Shown: positions 24,692 to 34,159, numbered from the stretch's first letter. The stretch: 64,000 nt of DNA from Thioalkalicoccus limnaeus (GCF_041197575.1 NZ_JBDKXB010000006.1:98564-162563); one strand, 5' to 3'. Made by a program: numbers and translations. Notes: generated by a model not told the origin, from the letters alone.

Positions 24692-26424
24692 TGGGTGCAC
24701 CGCGCGACGATCAGGCCTGTCGCAACCTGCGCTGGTCGGTGGCCCTGCTCGATGGTCTGGTCGCGGGCGGGATGCGGCACCTCGTGCTGTCGCCCGGGTC
24801 CCGTTCGACGCCAGTGGTCCTGGCGGGGCAGCGCCAGCCGGCCCTGCAGCTGACGCCGATCCTCGACGAACGCAGTGCGGCCTTCTTCGCGTTGGGCCTC
24901 GCGCGGGCCACGCGCCAACCGGTCGGTCTCTTGTGTACATCGGGCAGCGCCCCCGCGCACTGGTTTCCCGCTGTCATCGAGGCCGCCGAGTGGGGCCTGC
25001 CCCTGATCCTGCTCACGGCTGACCGACCGCCCGAGCTGCGGGCCTGGGGCGCCAACCAGACGGTCGACCAGATCCACCTGTTCGGACGCTTCGTCCGCGA
25101 GTTTCACGATCCGGGACCACCCCGGGACGAGGCGCGCGCGATGAAGACCATGACCGCGCTGGGCGCGCGCGCGGCGTCGGTGAGCCGGGGACGACGTGCC
25201 GGACCGGTCCATATCAATCTGCCCTTTCCGGAGCCTCTGGTACCCGACACCGACTGTGATCCACCGGCGAGCGGAGATCTGCGACCCTTGCCGCACGCGC
25301 GACCTGGGGCGCCCGCCCCGACGGATGACCCGTGGTCGGTGGCCCCCGCGGCAATCGACTTCCACCAGCTGTCCGGCCCGGGCCTGATCTGTTGCGGTCC
25401 CGGTGAGTACACGGACGACGATATCGCGGCCCTGTGGTCCTGTGCCACCAACCTGGGCCTGCCTGTCCTCGTCGATCCGCTGTCGGGACTCCGATTCGGA
25501 CCGGCGCCGGAGGTCCGGGTCACCCGCTACGATAGCTTCTTGCGCAATCCGCTGGCCGCGGCGGCGTTGCGCCCGGCGTGGGTCGTGCGCCTCGGTCGAC
25601 CACCGGTCTCGCGGGTGCTCAACGAATGGCTGACCGGCGTTCCGTCGCTCCTCGTCGACCCCGCGGAGCGCTGGTGCGACCCGACCCACGATGCCGTGCA
25701 ACAGATCACGGCAACGCCGGCGGTCTTCCTGGGCTGGCTTCAACGAACGGATCGGGTGACGGCGGCGCCTGGCTGGCTGGACGACTGGCTTGCCGCGGAC
25801 CAGCGCCTGACGGCCTTGGCCGAGCAACACCTGGCCGAGAGCCCCTGGTGCGAGCCCCATCTGATCCAAACGCTGATCGCGAGGCTGCCGGCCGGCGACG
25901 CCCTCTTCTGCGCCAATTCGCTGCCGATCCGCCAGCTCGACACTTGGTCCGGGGCGCGCGCGCGCGCGCTGGCCATCCATGGCAACCGCGGCGTCAGCGG
26001 CATCGACGGACAGGTCTCGACTCTCGCCGGCCTCACTCGCGGCGGGTTGGCCACCTGGGGCTTGCTCGGAGACCTGGCCTTCTGCCACGATCTGAGCGGC
26101 CTGTTGCTGGCGCACACACTCGACCGCCCTTGCCTGGTGCTGAATAATGGCGGGGGTCGTATCTTCGACTACCTGCCTCAGCGCCATGTGCCAGGCGTCG
26201 AGACCCTGTGGCGAACACCCTTGTCGCTCGACCTGGGCGAACTGGTGCGCCCATTCGGCGTGCCCCATCGGATCGTCACCGACGGGGCCACCCTCGATCG
26301 AGCACTCGATCAGGTCATCGACCGAGGCGGCGCGAGAGTGATCGAGATACGGATCGACGCAACCTCGAGTCAGCGGGTCCACGAGGGCTTCTGGCAACGG
26401 GTCGCACGGCAAGACATCATTTGA
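24688..26424 (+). CDS. menD: SEPHCHC synthase MenD
   Basis: A 578-residue thiamine-diphosphate enzyme joining 2-oxoglutarate to isochorismate. ThDP-family motifs are visible: HLVLSPGSRSTPVVLA and ILDERSAAFFALGLAR (with the conserved catalytic Glu) near the N-terminus, LLCTSGSAPAHWFPAVIEA, LILLTADRPPELRAWGANQT, and the cofactor-binding GLLGDLAFCHDLSGL with LVLNNGGGRIFDYLP near the C-terminus. The start overlaps menF by four bases; a second in-frame ATG follows at once. Length is normal for MenD. Confidence 0.96.
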   Translation: MMGAPRDDQACRNLRWSVALLDGLVAGGMRHLVLSPGSRSTPVVLAGQRQPALQLTPILDERSAAFFALGLARATRQPVGLLCTSGSAPAHWFPAVIEAAEWGLPLILLTADRPPELRAWGANQTVDQIHLFGRFVREFHDPGPPRDEARAMKTMTALGARAASVSRGRRAGPVHINLPFPEPLVPDTDCDPPASGDLRPLPHARPGAPAPTDDPWSVAPAAIDFHQLSGPGLICCGPGEYTDDDIAALWSCATNLGLPVLVDPLSGLRFGPAPEVRVTRYDSFLRNPLAAAALRPAWVVRLGRPPVSRVLNEWLTGVPSLLVDPAERWCDPTHDAVQQITATPAVFLGWLQRTDRVTAAPGWLDDWLAADQRLTALAEQHLAESPWCEPHLIQTLIARLPAGDALFCANSLPIRQLDTWSGARARALAIHGNRGVSGIDGQVSTLAGLTRGGLATWGLLGDLAFCHDLSGLLLAHTLDRPCLVLNNGGGRIFDYLPQRHVPGVETLWRTPLSLDLGELVRPFGVPHRIVTDGATLDRALDQVIDRGGARVIEIRIDATSSQRVHEGFWQRVARQDII

Positions 26425-26446
26425 AACCAGCGGAGGTAAGCATCCG

Positions 26447-27310
26447 GTGCGAGCGACGGACCCCACACGACCCGACCCATCGAACAGGGCGATCGACTGG
26501 CAGACACCTGCCAATTGCGATTATCAGGACATCCTGTATCAGGAGGCCGAAGGGATCGCGAAGATCACGATCAATCGTCCCGAGGTCCGCAACGCCTTTC
26601 GCCCGGAAACGGTCCGCGAGTTGATCGAGGCCTTTCATCGCGCCCACATGGACCCACGGATCGGGGTCGTCATCCTGACCGGCGCAGGGGATCTGGCCTT
26701 CTGCTCGGGCGGGGATCAGCGCGTCCGCGGCGACGAGGGTTATCGGGACGGCGCCGGGGTGCAACATCTGAACGTGCTCGAACTGCAACGCCAGATCCGC
26801 ACGCTCCCGAAACCGGTCGTAGCGATGATCGCGGGTTACGCGATCGGCGGCGGCCACGTGCTCCATCTGATCTGCGATCTCAGTATCGCCGCCGACAACG
26901 CCCGCTTTGGCCAGACGGGCCCGCGGGTCGGCAGCTTCGATGCCGGCTTCGGGGCCGGCCTGCTGGCCCGGACCGTCGGGCTCAAGAAGGCGAAGGAGAT
27001 CTGGTTCCTGTGCCGCCAATACGACGCGCAGGAGGCGCTGGCGATGGGCCTGGTCAACACCGTCGTGCCCCTTCGCGAACTCGAGATGGTCACGGTCGAC
27101 TGGTGTCGCGAGATGCTGAAGCTGTCGCCGACGGCGCTGCGCGTGCTGAAGGCCGCCTTCAATGCCGACAGCGATGGACTGGCTGGGATCCAGGAACTCG
27201 CCGGCAATGCCACCGCCCTCTTCTACACGACCGAAGAGGGGCGCGAGGGGCGTGATGCCTTCCTGGAACGACGACCGCCGGATTTCGGTCGCTTCCCGCG
27301 GCGGCCCTGA
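26447..27310 (+). CDS. menB: 1,4-dihydroxy-2-naphthoyl-CoA synthase MenB
   Basis: A 287-residue crotonase-fold enzyme that closes the second ring of menaquinone. CDYQDILYQEAEGIAKITI opens the fold. SGGDQRVRGDEGY, IAGYAIGGGHVLHLICDL and GPRVGSFDAGFGA match MenB specifically rather than other crotonases. The start is a GTG at 26447 with GGAGG eleven bases upstream. It lies 22 bp after menD and 3 bp before menA, so the cluster is clearly one operon. Confidence 0.96.
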   Translation: MRATDPTRPDPSNRAIDWQTPANCDYQDILYQEAEGIAKITINRPEVRNAFRPETVRELIEAFHRAHMDPRIGVVILTGAGDLAFCSGGDQRVRGDEGYRDGAGVQHLNVLELQRQIRTLPKPVVAMIAGYAIGGGHVLHLICDLSIAADNARFGQTGPRVGSFDAGFGAGLLARTVGLKKAKEIWFLCRQYDAQEALAMGLVNTVVPLRELEMVTVDWCREMLKLSPTALRVLKAAFNADSDGLAGIQELAGNATALFYTTEEGREGRDAFLERRPPDFGRFPRRP

Positions 27311-27313
27311 TCC

Positions 27314-28213
27314 GTGTCGGCTCCGGCGCCCGCCCAGCCGCTCGGCCGTTGGATCGCGGCCGCGCGCCCCAAGACCCTGCCCCTGACCGTGGCTCCGGTG
27401 CTCGCCGGACTGCTACTGGCGCTGGCCGAAGCCGGTCAGCTCGTGATCCCGATCGCGCTGGCGACCCTGCTCACGGCCATCGCCATCCAGGTCGGGACCA
27501 ACCTGCACAATGACGCAGCGGACTTCGAGCGCGGACTCGATACGGCCGACCGCCTGGGGCCGCCGCGAGCGACGGCCGAGGGCTGGTTCACCGCGAGCCA
27601 AGTCAAGACGGCCGCCCATCTGGCCTTCGCGATCGCCTTCGTCCTCGGCCTGCTGTTGGCGATCCGCGGCGGCTGGCCGATCCTGATCCTCGGCATCGCC
27701 TCGCTGATCGCCGGATATGCCTACACCGGAGGCCCCAGGCCCATCGCCTACGGCCCCCTCGGCGAGGTCTTCGTGCTTGCCTTCTTCGGCATCGCTGCGG
27801 TCGCGGGAACCTACTATCTTCAGAACCTGACCCTGACCCCGGCGCCGGTGCTCACCGGGCTCGCGCTCGGTTTCCCCGCTGCCGCCGTGTTGCTGCTGAA
27901 CAATTACCGCGATTTGGCCACGGATCGTCGCGCCGGCCGACGCACCCTGTGCCACCATCTCGGGCACCCCGGCGCACGGGTCCTCTACGCGCTGCTGTTG
28001 ATCGCCCCGATCCCGGTGCTGTTCGCGGCCGATCTCCCGGGCCAGCCATGGCCCCTGTTGATCGCGCTCCCACTGGCCGGGATCCTGATCAGGCGCCTGT
28101 ACCAGGGTGCGGCCGGGATCGAGCTCAATGCGTTGCTGGCCCGCACGGCCCTTTATCAGATGGCGCTCGTGGTCCTGCTGGCCGCGGGCCTGGCGCTGCC
28201 TGCGCCGACATGA
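27314..28213 (+). CDS. menA: DHNA polyprenyltransferase MenA
   Basis: A 299-residue UbiA-family membrane protein with about eight hydrophobic segments. It attaches the isoprenoid tail to 1,4-dihydroxy-2-naphthoate. The first Asp-rich site appears as TNLHNDAADFERGLDTADR and the second as LNNYRDLATDRRAGRRTL; AARPKTLPLTVAPVLAG and YTGGPRPIAYGPLGE are also typical. The start is a GTG three bases after the menB stop. The stop overlaps the menC start (ATGA). Confidence 0.95.
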   Translation: MSAPAPAQPLGRWIAAARPKTLPLTVAPVLAGLLLALAEAGQLVIPIALATLLTAIAIQVGTNLHNDAADFERGLDTADRLGPPRATAEGWFTASQVKTAAHLAFAIAFVLGLLLAIRGGWPILILGIASLIAGYAYTGGPRPIAYGPLGEVFVLAFFGIAAVAGTYYLQNLTLTPAPVLTGLALGFPAAAVLLLNNYRDLATDRRAGRRTLCHHLGHPGARVLYALLLIAPIPVLFAADLPGQPWPLLIALPLAGILIRRLYQGAAGIELNALLARTALYQMALVVLLAAGLALPAPT

Positions 28214-29286
28214 TCGACGCGATCAGGCTGAACCCCTATCGGCTGCCGATGCACGACCCCTGGGTCAGCGCGCACGGGCGCCTCGCGGAACGGAGCGGCT
28301 GGCTCGTACGGATCGACGCGGCGGACCATTCCGGGTTCGGCGATTGCGCCCCGCTGGCCGCGGCTGGCACCGAGACCCCGCAACAGGCCAAGCAGTGGCT
28401 CGACCAGGCTGGCCACCAGCTGGTCGGGCTCGAACCCGGAGCAGGGCTGGATCGGTGCCAAACCATCGGCCGCGCGGCCCCGGCGGCTCGCTACGCGCTC
28501 GAATGCGCCTTGAGCGATCTGATCGCGCAACGAAGCGGCCAGACACTGCGGCACTGGCTCGCTCCCGATGCGGGCGAGCGGGTCGGCGTCAATGCGATGC
28601 TCGGCAGCCTGACGACGGTCACGCACAACCAGATCCAGGCCGCCTGCGCCACCGGATATCGCGTGCTCAAGATCAAGGTCGGCCTGATGCCCGCCGAAAT
28701 GGAACGGGCGCGCCTGGCCGAACTGGTCGCGTCGTTGCCACCCGGGGTCGGGTTGCGCCTCGATGCCAACGGCGCCTGGGACATGGCCACCGCGTCCTGG
28801 CTGCTCGAGCAGCTCGCGGACTGGCCGATCGAAGCGATCGAGGAGCCCTTGCGCGCTCCTTCGGCAGCGGATCTGCGCCGACTACAGGCCAGCACCAGGA
28901 TCCCGCTCGCGCTCGATGAGACCCTCCATCGGCCCGATCTGCCCGCGGACCTGGCCGGCATACTGAGGGGAGATCCCGGGATCTCGCCGACTCGGCGGCT
29001 GGTACTGAAACCGGCCGCGATCGGCGGTCTGCGCACGACCCTGGAGCAGGCCCAACAGGCGATCTCCGCTGGCCTGCAGATCGTCATCACGAGCCTGATC
29101 GAGTCCGCCGCCGGGCTCTGGCCGACGCTCCAACTGGCCGCCGCGCTGCCGGCCGGGCAACCGCCTCATGGGCTGGCGACATCGAGTTGGCTGGTCCGGG
29201 ATCTCGGTGCCCCGCCGGTGATCGACGAGGGCCAGGTCCGGCTGCCGCGCTCGCCCGGCAGCGGCTTTCGCCCGATGGCCGCCTAG
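28210..29286 (+). CDS. menC: o-Succinylbenzoate synthase MenC
   Basis: A 358-residue enolase-superfamily enzyme that dehydrates SHCHC to o-succinylbenzoate. The barrel motifs appear in order: YRVLKIKVG (catalytic Lys region), RLDANGAWD (metal Asp), IEAIEEPL (metal Glu), IPLALDETL (metal Asp) and LVLKPAAIGG (second catalytic Lys). The start at 28210 overlaps the menA stop. It is preceded in the same operon by menF, menD, menB and menA and followed 45 bp later by a thioesterase. Confidence 0.94.
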   Translation: MIDAIRLNPYRLPMHDPWVSAHGRLAERSGWLVRIDAADHSGFGDCAPLAAAGTETPQQAKQWLDQAGHQLVGLEPGAGLDRCQTIGRAAPAARYALECALSDLIAQRSGQTLRHWLAPDAGERVGVNAMLGSLTTVTHNQIQAACATGYRVLKIKVGLMPAEMERARLAELVASLPPGVGLRLDANGAWDMATASWLLEQLADWPIEAIEEPLRAPSAADLRRLQASTRIPLALDETLHRPDLPADLAGILRGDPGISPTRRLVLKPAAIGGLRTTLEQAQQAISAGLQIVITSLIESAAGLWPTLQLAAALPAGQPPHGLATSSWLVRDLGAPPVIDEGQVRLPRSPGSGFRPMAA

Positions 29287-29331
29287 CGCGATGCGGCCAT
29301 CGTTCCTCGTTCGTCCGGATCGGACCATAGC

Positions 29332-29790
29332 ATGAGCTTCGTCTACCACCATCGCATCCGGCTGCACGACACCGACGCCGCCGGGCTTTTGTTCTTCGGA
29401 CACCTGTTCCGACATGCCCAGGATGCCTGCGAGGCCTTCTTCGACGACCTCGGGTGGCCCTTGTCCGAGCTGATCGCCGAACGCCGCTGGCTGCTACCGC
29501 TGGTCCATGCCGAGGCCGATTACCATCAGGCGATGCGCCATGGCGACGCCGTCGCCGTCTCGGTCGAGGTCGCACGCGTCGGCCAAAGCTCGTTCACGCT
29601 CGCCTATCGGTTCTGCGGCCCCGGCGGGCGGCTCCTGGCGCAGGCGCGGACGGTCCATGTCTGCATCGCTGGCGACAAGGCGGCGAGCCACCCGCTGCCA
29701 CCGCGCTTGCGTGCGGCATTGCAGCAGCGACTGGCCGAGGTCGCGCCGCACAGATCGGACCCTGGACCGGGCGGAACCAGCGACGAATGA
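29332..29790 (+). CDS. Hotdog thioesterase, probable DHNA-CoA hydrolase (MenI-like)
   Basis: A 152-residue 4HBT-family protein. YHHRIRLHDTDAAGLLFFGHLF matches the catalytic Asp motif (DTDAAGVVYF in relatives), and DYHQAMRHGDAVAVSVEVAR is typical of acyl-CoA thioesterases. Its place directly after menC makes the missing hydrolysis of 1,4-dihydroxy-2-naphthoyl-CoA, the step before MenA, its most likely job. Hotdog enzymes of this shape also cleave other acyl-CoAs, so the substrate rests on context. The C-terminal 30 residues are polar and probably disordered. Confidence 0.78.
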   Translation: MSFVYHHRIRLHDTDAAGLLFFGHLFRHAQDACEAFFDDLGWPLSELIAERRWLLPLVHAEADYHQAMRHGDAVAVSVEVARVGQSSFTLAYRFCGPGGRLLAQARTVHVCIAGDKAASHPLPPRLRAALQQRLAEVAPHRSDPGPGGTSDE

Positions 29791-29923
29791 TGAGCCGGCG
29801 CTCGGATCGGGCATCGATTCCGCAGCGCCGACGCCCCGCCCTTAATCCGAGAACCAAGCAGCCCGGCAAGGCACCCCTGCGAGGACCGCACCGCGATCGA
29901 CCGGCCGCGCGTGACACGTAACG

Positions 29924-31405
29924 ATGAATCCCCTGCGACGACTCGCCTCCCAGACCGCGATCTACGGTGTCAGCAGCATCCTCGGACGCCTGCTGAACTA
30001 CCTGCTGGTCCCGGTTCTGACGTACATCTTCGCACCGTCCGAGTTCGGCATCGTCGCCGAATTCTATGCCTACATGGGCTTCCTCGCCGTCCTGCTGCTG
30101 TTCGGCCTGGAGACCGGCTATTTCCGGTTTCGCGCGCTCGGCGACTGGCCGGCCGAAACCGTCCTACAGACGGTGCTGCGATTCCTGCTGCTGGCCAATC
30201 TGGTCTTCGTGCTGACCGTCTTCGTGTTGCGCGAACCGATCGCCGACCTGCTGCGTCATCCGGACCAGACCCACCTGATCTGGTGGTGTGCCGCGATCCT
30301 GGCCTTCGATGCGATCGGCGCCGTGGCCTTCGCGCGGCTGCGCGCCGAGGAGCGTGCGGTGCGCTTCGCCACGATCAAGCTGATCGAGATCGCAATCAAC
30401 CTCGGCTTGACCCTGTTCTTCGTCTACGTCTGCCGGCGTGCCTTCGAGGCCGACCCCACGTCATGGCTGGGCTCGCTGTGGGATCCGCGGATCGGGATCG
30501 GCTATGTCTTCCTGGCCAACCTCGGCGCCAGCCTGGTCAAGCTGATGCTGTTGGCTCCGCAGTTTCGGTCGAGCGGCGGCCGCTTCGAGCCGGCCCTGTT
30601 CCGGCGACTGGTTCGGTATTCGCTGCCGATGGTCATCATCGGTTTCGCCGGCGTCACGAACGAGATGCTGGACCGGGCCGCACTCAAGTACCTGCTGCCG
30701 TACGACGCCGACACCAACATGGCACAGCTCGGCATCTACAGCGCCGCCTACAAGCTGGCGATGCTGATGACGCTCTTCATCCAGGCCTTCCGTTACGCGG
30801 CGGAACCCTTCTTCTTCGGCTACGCGAAGCAACAGGATGCGCGCGCGATCTACGCGCTCGTGCTGAACTGGTTCGTGATCAGCTGCGTCTTCGTGTTCCT
30901 GTTCGTCACGCTCTTCATCGACGTCTTCCAGTATTTCATCGGTCGCGACTATCGCGAAGGCCTCGTCGTGGTGCCGATTCTACTGCTGGCCAATCTGCTC
31001 CTCGGCATCTACATCAACCTGTCGATCTGGTACAAATTGACCGACCGGACGCTGATGGGGGCGGCGGTCGCCCTGATCGGATCGGCGATCACCGTGATCC
31101 TGCTCTTGTGGTGGGTCCCGCGCTACGGCTATCTGGGTGCCGCCTGGGCCCATCTAGTATGTTACGGGTCGATGGCGCTGATCTCCTATCTCCTAGGCCG
31201 CCGCTTCTACCCGGTTCCCTATGATTTGCGCCGCGTCCTCGGCTATCCGGCCTATGGCGTCATCCTTTATCTGGCCAGCCTCGTCCTGGCATCCTGGCTG
31301 GCATGGCCGTCCGTATTGGTTGGAATCCTGTGCCTGGCACTGTTCCTGTTGGCCGTCGCCCTCGTCGAAGGCCACCGCTTCTGGTCACGGCGAGTTCGGC
31401 ACTGA
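29924..31405 (+). CDS. Polysaccharide/lipid-linked sugar flippase (MOP superfamily)
   Basis: A 493-residue polytopic membrane protein with about 12-14 hydrophobic segments, starting MNPLRRLASQTAIYGVSSIL. The opening (LASQTAIYGVSSILGRLLNYLLVPVLTYIF) is characteristic of Wzx-type polysaccharide-biosynthesis flippases, which move undecaprenyl-linked sugars across the inner membrane. No glycosyltransferases lie beside it, so its substrate cannot be named. It is unrelated in function to the men genes before it, although it is on the same strand 133 bp downstream. Confidence 0.85.
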   Translation: MNPLRRLASQTAIYGVSSILGRLLNYLLVPVLTYIFAPSEFGIVAEFYAYMGFLAVLLLFGLETGYFRFRALGDWPAETVLQTVLRFLLLANLVFVLTVFVLREPIADLLRHPDQTHLIWWCAAILAFDAIGAVAFARLRAEERAVRFATIKLIEIAINLGLTLFFVYVCRRAFEADPTSWLGSLWDPRIGIGYVFLANLGASLVKLMLLAPQFRSSGGRFEPALFRRLVRYSLPMVIIGFAGVTNEMLDRAALKYLLPYDADTNMAQLGIYSAAYKLAMLMTLFIQAFRYAAEPFFFGYAKQQDARAIYALVLNWFVISCVFVFLFVTLFIDVFQYFIGRDYREGLVVVPILLLANLLLGIYINLSIWYKLTDRTLMGAAVALIGSAITVILLLWWVPRYGYLGAAWAHLVCYGSMALISYLLGRRFYPVPYDLRRVLGYPAYGVILYLASLVLASWLAWPSVLVGILCLALFLLAVALVEGHRFWSRRVRH

Positions 31406-31677
31406 CTGGAAGACCCGTGCGACTAGAGGCCCCTGATCGCGCGCCGACTGGCCCGCGCCGACCATGTCGTGAATTCGGAAACCGGGCTTGCGCGCGGCAT
31501 CCGACTCGGCCAGTATCGAATCTCGATGGGGCCGCGTCGCGCGCCGGATCGGCCCGAGGCCCCTGCCACGACCACCGGTCGCCGCGGTACAGCCTAATGG
31601 GCACGCTCGCAGCATCCACGCCGTACCGACTGGAACAGGCACCATCCCGTCACGCACCTTTTTCGGAGTCTGCAACG

Positions 31678-32028
31678 ATGACCCAGACGATCTGCCGCCC
31701 CTCACGAGCCACGCGAACGACATCGCTGATCTGCTTCATGGTCTTGGCCGGGGCATGGAATCTCGCCGCTGGCCAGTCCGGCGAATACACGCTGGAACAG
31801 GTCGCGGAACACGATACCCTGGACTCCTGCTGGATGGCGATCGAGGGACAGGTCTACGATGTGACCAGGCAGATTCCGATCCATCCGACCACGCCGGACG
31901 TGCTCGAGCCCTGGTGCGGCCGCGAAGCGACCGAGGGCATGCGCACGCGCGGGCAGGATGAGGATCACAGTCCGGCGGCCTGGGCCATGCTTCAGATCTA
32001 TCGGATAGGCCGCTTGGCCGAACAGTGA
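31678..32028 (+). CDS. Small exported cytochrome b5-like heme protein
   Basis: A 116-residue protein with an N-terminal signal (TTSLICFMVLAGAWNLAAG) and then a cytochrome b5 domain: YTLEQVAEHDTLDSCWMAI, GQVYDVTRQIPIHPTT, REATEGMRTRG. The two axial heme ligands would be the His in IHPTTPDV (replacing the usual HPGG) and the His in DHSPAAWAML. The mature part would be periplasmic. CGGAG nine bases upstream supports the ATG. Such single-domain bacterial b5 proteins are usually electron carriers of unknown partner. Confidence 0.85.
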   Translation: MTQTICRPSRATRTTSLICFMVLAGAWNLAAGQSGEYTLEQVAEHDTLDSCWMAIEGQVYDVTRQIPIHPTTPDVLEPWCGREATEGMRTRGQDEDHSPAAWAMLQIYRIGRLAEQ

Positions 32029-32137
32029 CCGACGGGCGCCCGGCGCGATCCAAACGCGGGGCCCATGTGAGGCGATCAGCCCGCGCGTGGCTGAGCCCTA
32101 ACGGCGGCTTTCCGGCTCGGGGGCGACGCTGATCGCG

Positions 32138-33583
32138 ATGGATCCCAGCCGCGACATCGTCGTTCGCGAACAGGGCTACCACCCCGACAGCAGCCGACTG
32201 TTCCCGGCGCTCCGCGGTCTGACCTGGCCCATCTTTCTCGACAGCGGCCGACCCTGGTCTACGTTGGGTCGTTACGACATCCTGACGGCGGAGCCGGGCG
32301 TGCGCTTGATCACGCGCGGCGGTCGGACGCACATCGACACGCCATCCGGGAAACGCGAATCCTCGGCCGATCCGCTCGAGCTGCTGGCCGAGCAACTGGG
32401 GCCGCGTCGGGCACCGCACCGGTCCTTGCCTTTTGTCGGTGGCGCGCTCGGTTACTTCGGCTACGACCTGGCTCGACGTTTTCAGCCGTTGCCGGACGTG
32501 TCCGCCGATGGCGAGGGATTGCCGGAGTTGGCCGTTGGCCTGTTCGACTGGGCACTTGTCGTCGATCACGTCGCGCGCCGCAGTCATCTCGTCGCGACCG
32601 ACCCGAGCGAGTTGGAACGTCGTGAGCGGCTGTTCGCTATCGATCCGCCCTCACCGTATGACGACCTGGAACGGCGATCCTTCCGCGTGACAGGATCCAT
32701 CCGCTCGAATCTGACCGCCGACGACTATCTCGCGGCGGTCGCACGGATCCAGCACTACCTGCGCGAAGGCGACTGCTACCAGGTCAACCTGGCGCAACGC
32801 TTCTGGGTGCCGGCCGATGGGGATCCCTGGCCCCTGTACCTCGATCTGCGCCGACGCAATCCGGCACCTTATGGCGCCTACCTGGATATCGGCGAAGGCC
32901 AGATCCTCTGTTCCTCTCCAGAGCGTTTCCTGACCCTTCGCGGGGACCAAGTGGTGACCAGCCCGATCAAGGGGACCCGCCCTCGCGGACGCGACCCCGA
33001 AGCGGACCGCCGCCTGCGCGACGCCCTGTGGCGCAGTCCCAAGGACCGTGCGGAGAACCTGATGATCGTCGATCTGCTGCGCAACGATCTCGGCAAGGTC
33101 TGCGCCATCGGGAGCGTGCGTTGCGACGAGCTGTTCCAGGTCAAAGCCTATCCAAACGTTCATCACCTGGTCAGTTCGATCCGCGGACGACTGGCGGCTG
33201 GAGTCGAACACCTGGACCTGCTGCGGGCCTGTTTTCCCGGCGGCTCCATCACCGGCGCGCCGAAACGACGCGCGATGGAGATCATCGAGGAGCTCGAGCC
33301 CCATCGCCGTGGTGTCTACTGCGGGGCCATCGGGTATCTGGGTTTCGATGGCGCGATGGACACCAACATCGCCATCCGCACGCTGGTCTACTCGTCCGGT
33401 ATCGCACGCTTCTGGGCCGGTGCCGGCATCGTCGCCGATTCGGACCCACTGGCCGAGTACCGCGAAACCCGCGACAAGATCGCACCGATCATCGCGGCCT
33501 TGAAGCGGACCCGAGACGCGCCTCGGCCGGATGGCCCGGATGGCCCGGATGGCATCGAAGACGTAGACCCTGCGTCGATCTGA
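32138..33583 (+). CDS. pabB: Aminodeoxychorismate synthase component I (PabB)
   Basis: A 481-residue chorismate-utilising enzyme that aminates chorismate on the way to p-aminobenzoate and folate. LPFVGGALGYFGYDLARRF belongs to the N-terminal domain. The catalytic domain has GDCYQVNLAQRF, SSPERFL, the PIKGTRPR motif that distinguishes PabB-type enzymes, DLLRNDLGKV, PGGSITGAPKRRAMEII and RFWAGAGIVADSDPLAEYRET. The last 20 residues contain a PDG-PDG-PDG tandem that is not part of the fold. It is unpaired with a pabA gene here. The ribosome site is weak. Confidence 0.94.
   Translation: MDPSRDIVVREQGYHPDSSRLFPALRGLTWPIFLDSGRPWSTLGRYDILTAEPGVRLITRGGRTHIDTPSGKRESSADPLELLAEQLGPRRAPHRSLPFVGGALGYFGYDLARRFQPLPDVSADGEGLPELAVGLFDWALVVDHVARRSHLVATDPSELERRERLFAIDPPSPYDDLERRSFRVTGSIRSNLTADDYLAAVARIQHYLREGDCYQVNLAQRFWVPADGDPWPLYLDLRRRNPAPYGAYLDIGEGQILCSSPERFLTLRGDQVVTSPIKGTRPRGRDPEADRRLRDALWRSPKDRAENLMIVDLLRNDLGKVCAIGSVRCDELFQVKAYPNVHHLVSSIRGRLAAGVEHLDLLRACFPGGSITGAPKRRAMEIIEELEPHRRGVYCGAIGYLGFDGAMDTNIAIRTLVYSSGIARFWAGAGIVADSDPLAEYRETRDKIAPIIAALKRTRDAPRPDGPDGPDGIEDVDPASI
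33527..33553 (+). repeat. Three perfect 9-bp tandem copies in the pabB tail
   Basis: CCGGATGGC occurs three times head to tail, in frame, encoding PDG three times just before the end of pabB. Slippage at such a short repeat would change the protein tail by multiples of three residues without harming the frame. Confidence 0.9.
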
Positions 33584-33697
33584 GCGGTCGAGGCCGCGCC
33601 GAGCGGACGCGACAGGTCAACGGGCGATGTCGTCGCCCCGGATCGAGCACCGGCACCTGGTGCCGACGGGCCGGCGACTCGCCGACAGGCATCCCGG

Positions 33698-34159
33698 TCA
33701 AAGGTCGCTCTCCCAACGCCGTGCCGCCGCCTCATCGCTGACCCGTGCCGCGACCCAGTGCTCGCCATCGGTCCGGGATTCCTTTTTCCAGAACGGGGCC
33801 TTCGTCTTCAGATAATCGATCAGGAACTCGCACGCGCGAAAGGCATCGCCCCGGTGGCGGCTGGCGACACCGACGAAGACGATCGGATCCTGCGGGGCCA
33901 GGGTGCCGATGCGATGGATCAGCGTCAGACCGCCAAGCGACCAGCGATCGGCCGCCTCGGCTGCGATCGCCTCGAGCGCCTTCTCGGTCATCCCTGGATA
34001 GTGTTCGAGGGTCAGACGCTCGATCCTGGCATCCTCATTGATGTCGCGGGTGAGTCCAACGAAGGTGACCAAGGCGCCGATCTCGGCGCGGCCGCGCCAC
34101 AGGTCGTGCTGCTCCGCAGCGATATCGAATGGTTCCCGTTGCACACGAATACGGTTCAT
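33698..34159 (-). CDS. moaE: Molybdopterin synthase catalytic subunit MoaE
   Basis: A 153-residue protein, MNRIRVQREPFDIAAEQHDL. The motifs GALVTFVGLTRDINED, LTLEHYPGMTEKALEAIAAEA, LIHRIGTLAPQDPIVFVGVAS and FLIDYLKTKAPFWKKE are diagnostic of MoaE, including the catalytic lysines in KTKAPFWKKE. It inserts sulfur into precursor Z together with MoaD, which is not encoded here. GGAGG lies five bases before the ATG; longer frames upstream run through the opposite-strand nfeD region. It converges on pabB. Confidence 0.95.
   Translation of the reverse strand: MNRIRVQREPFDIAAEQHDLWRGRAEIGALVTFVGLTRDINEDARIERLTLEHYPGMTEKALEAIAAEAADRWSLGGLTLIHRIGTLAPQDPIVFVGVASRHRGDAFRACEFLIDYLKTKAPFWKKESRTDGEHWVAARVSDEAAARRWESDL

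Noticed and set aside
24052..26514. An 820-codon minus-strand open frame opposite menD
   Set aside because: High GC content leaves long open antisense frames. MenD motifs and overlapping start/stop with menF are on the plus strand, and the antisense product shows no family motif.
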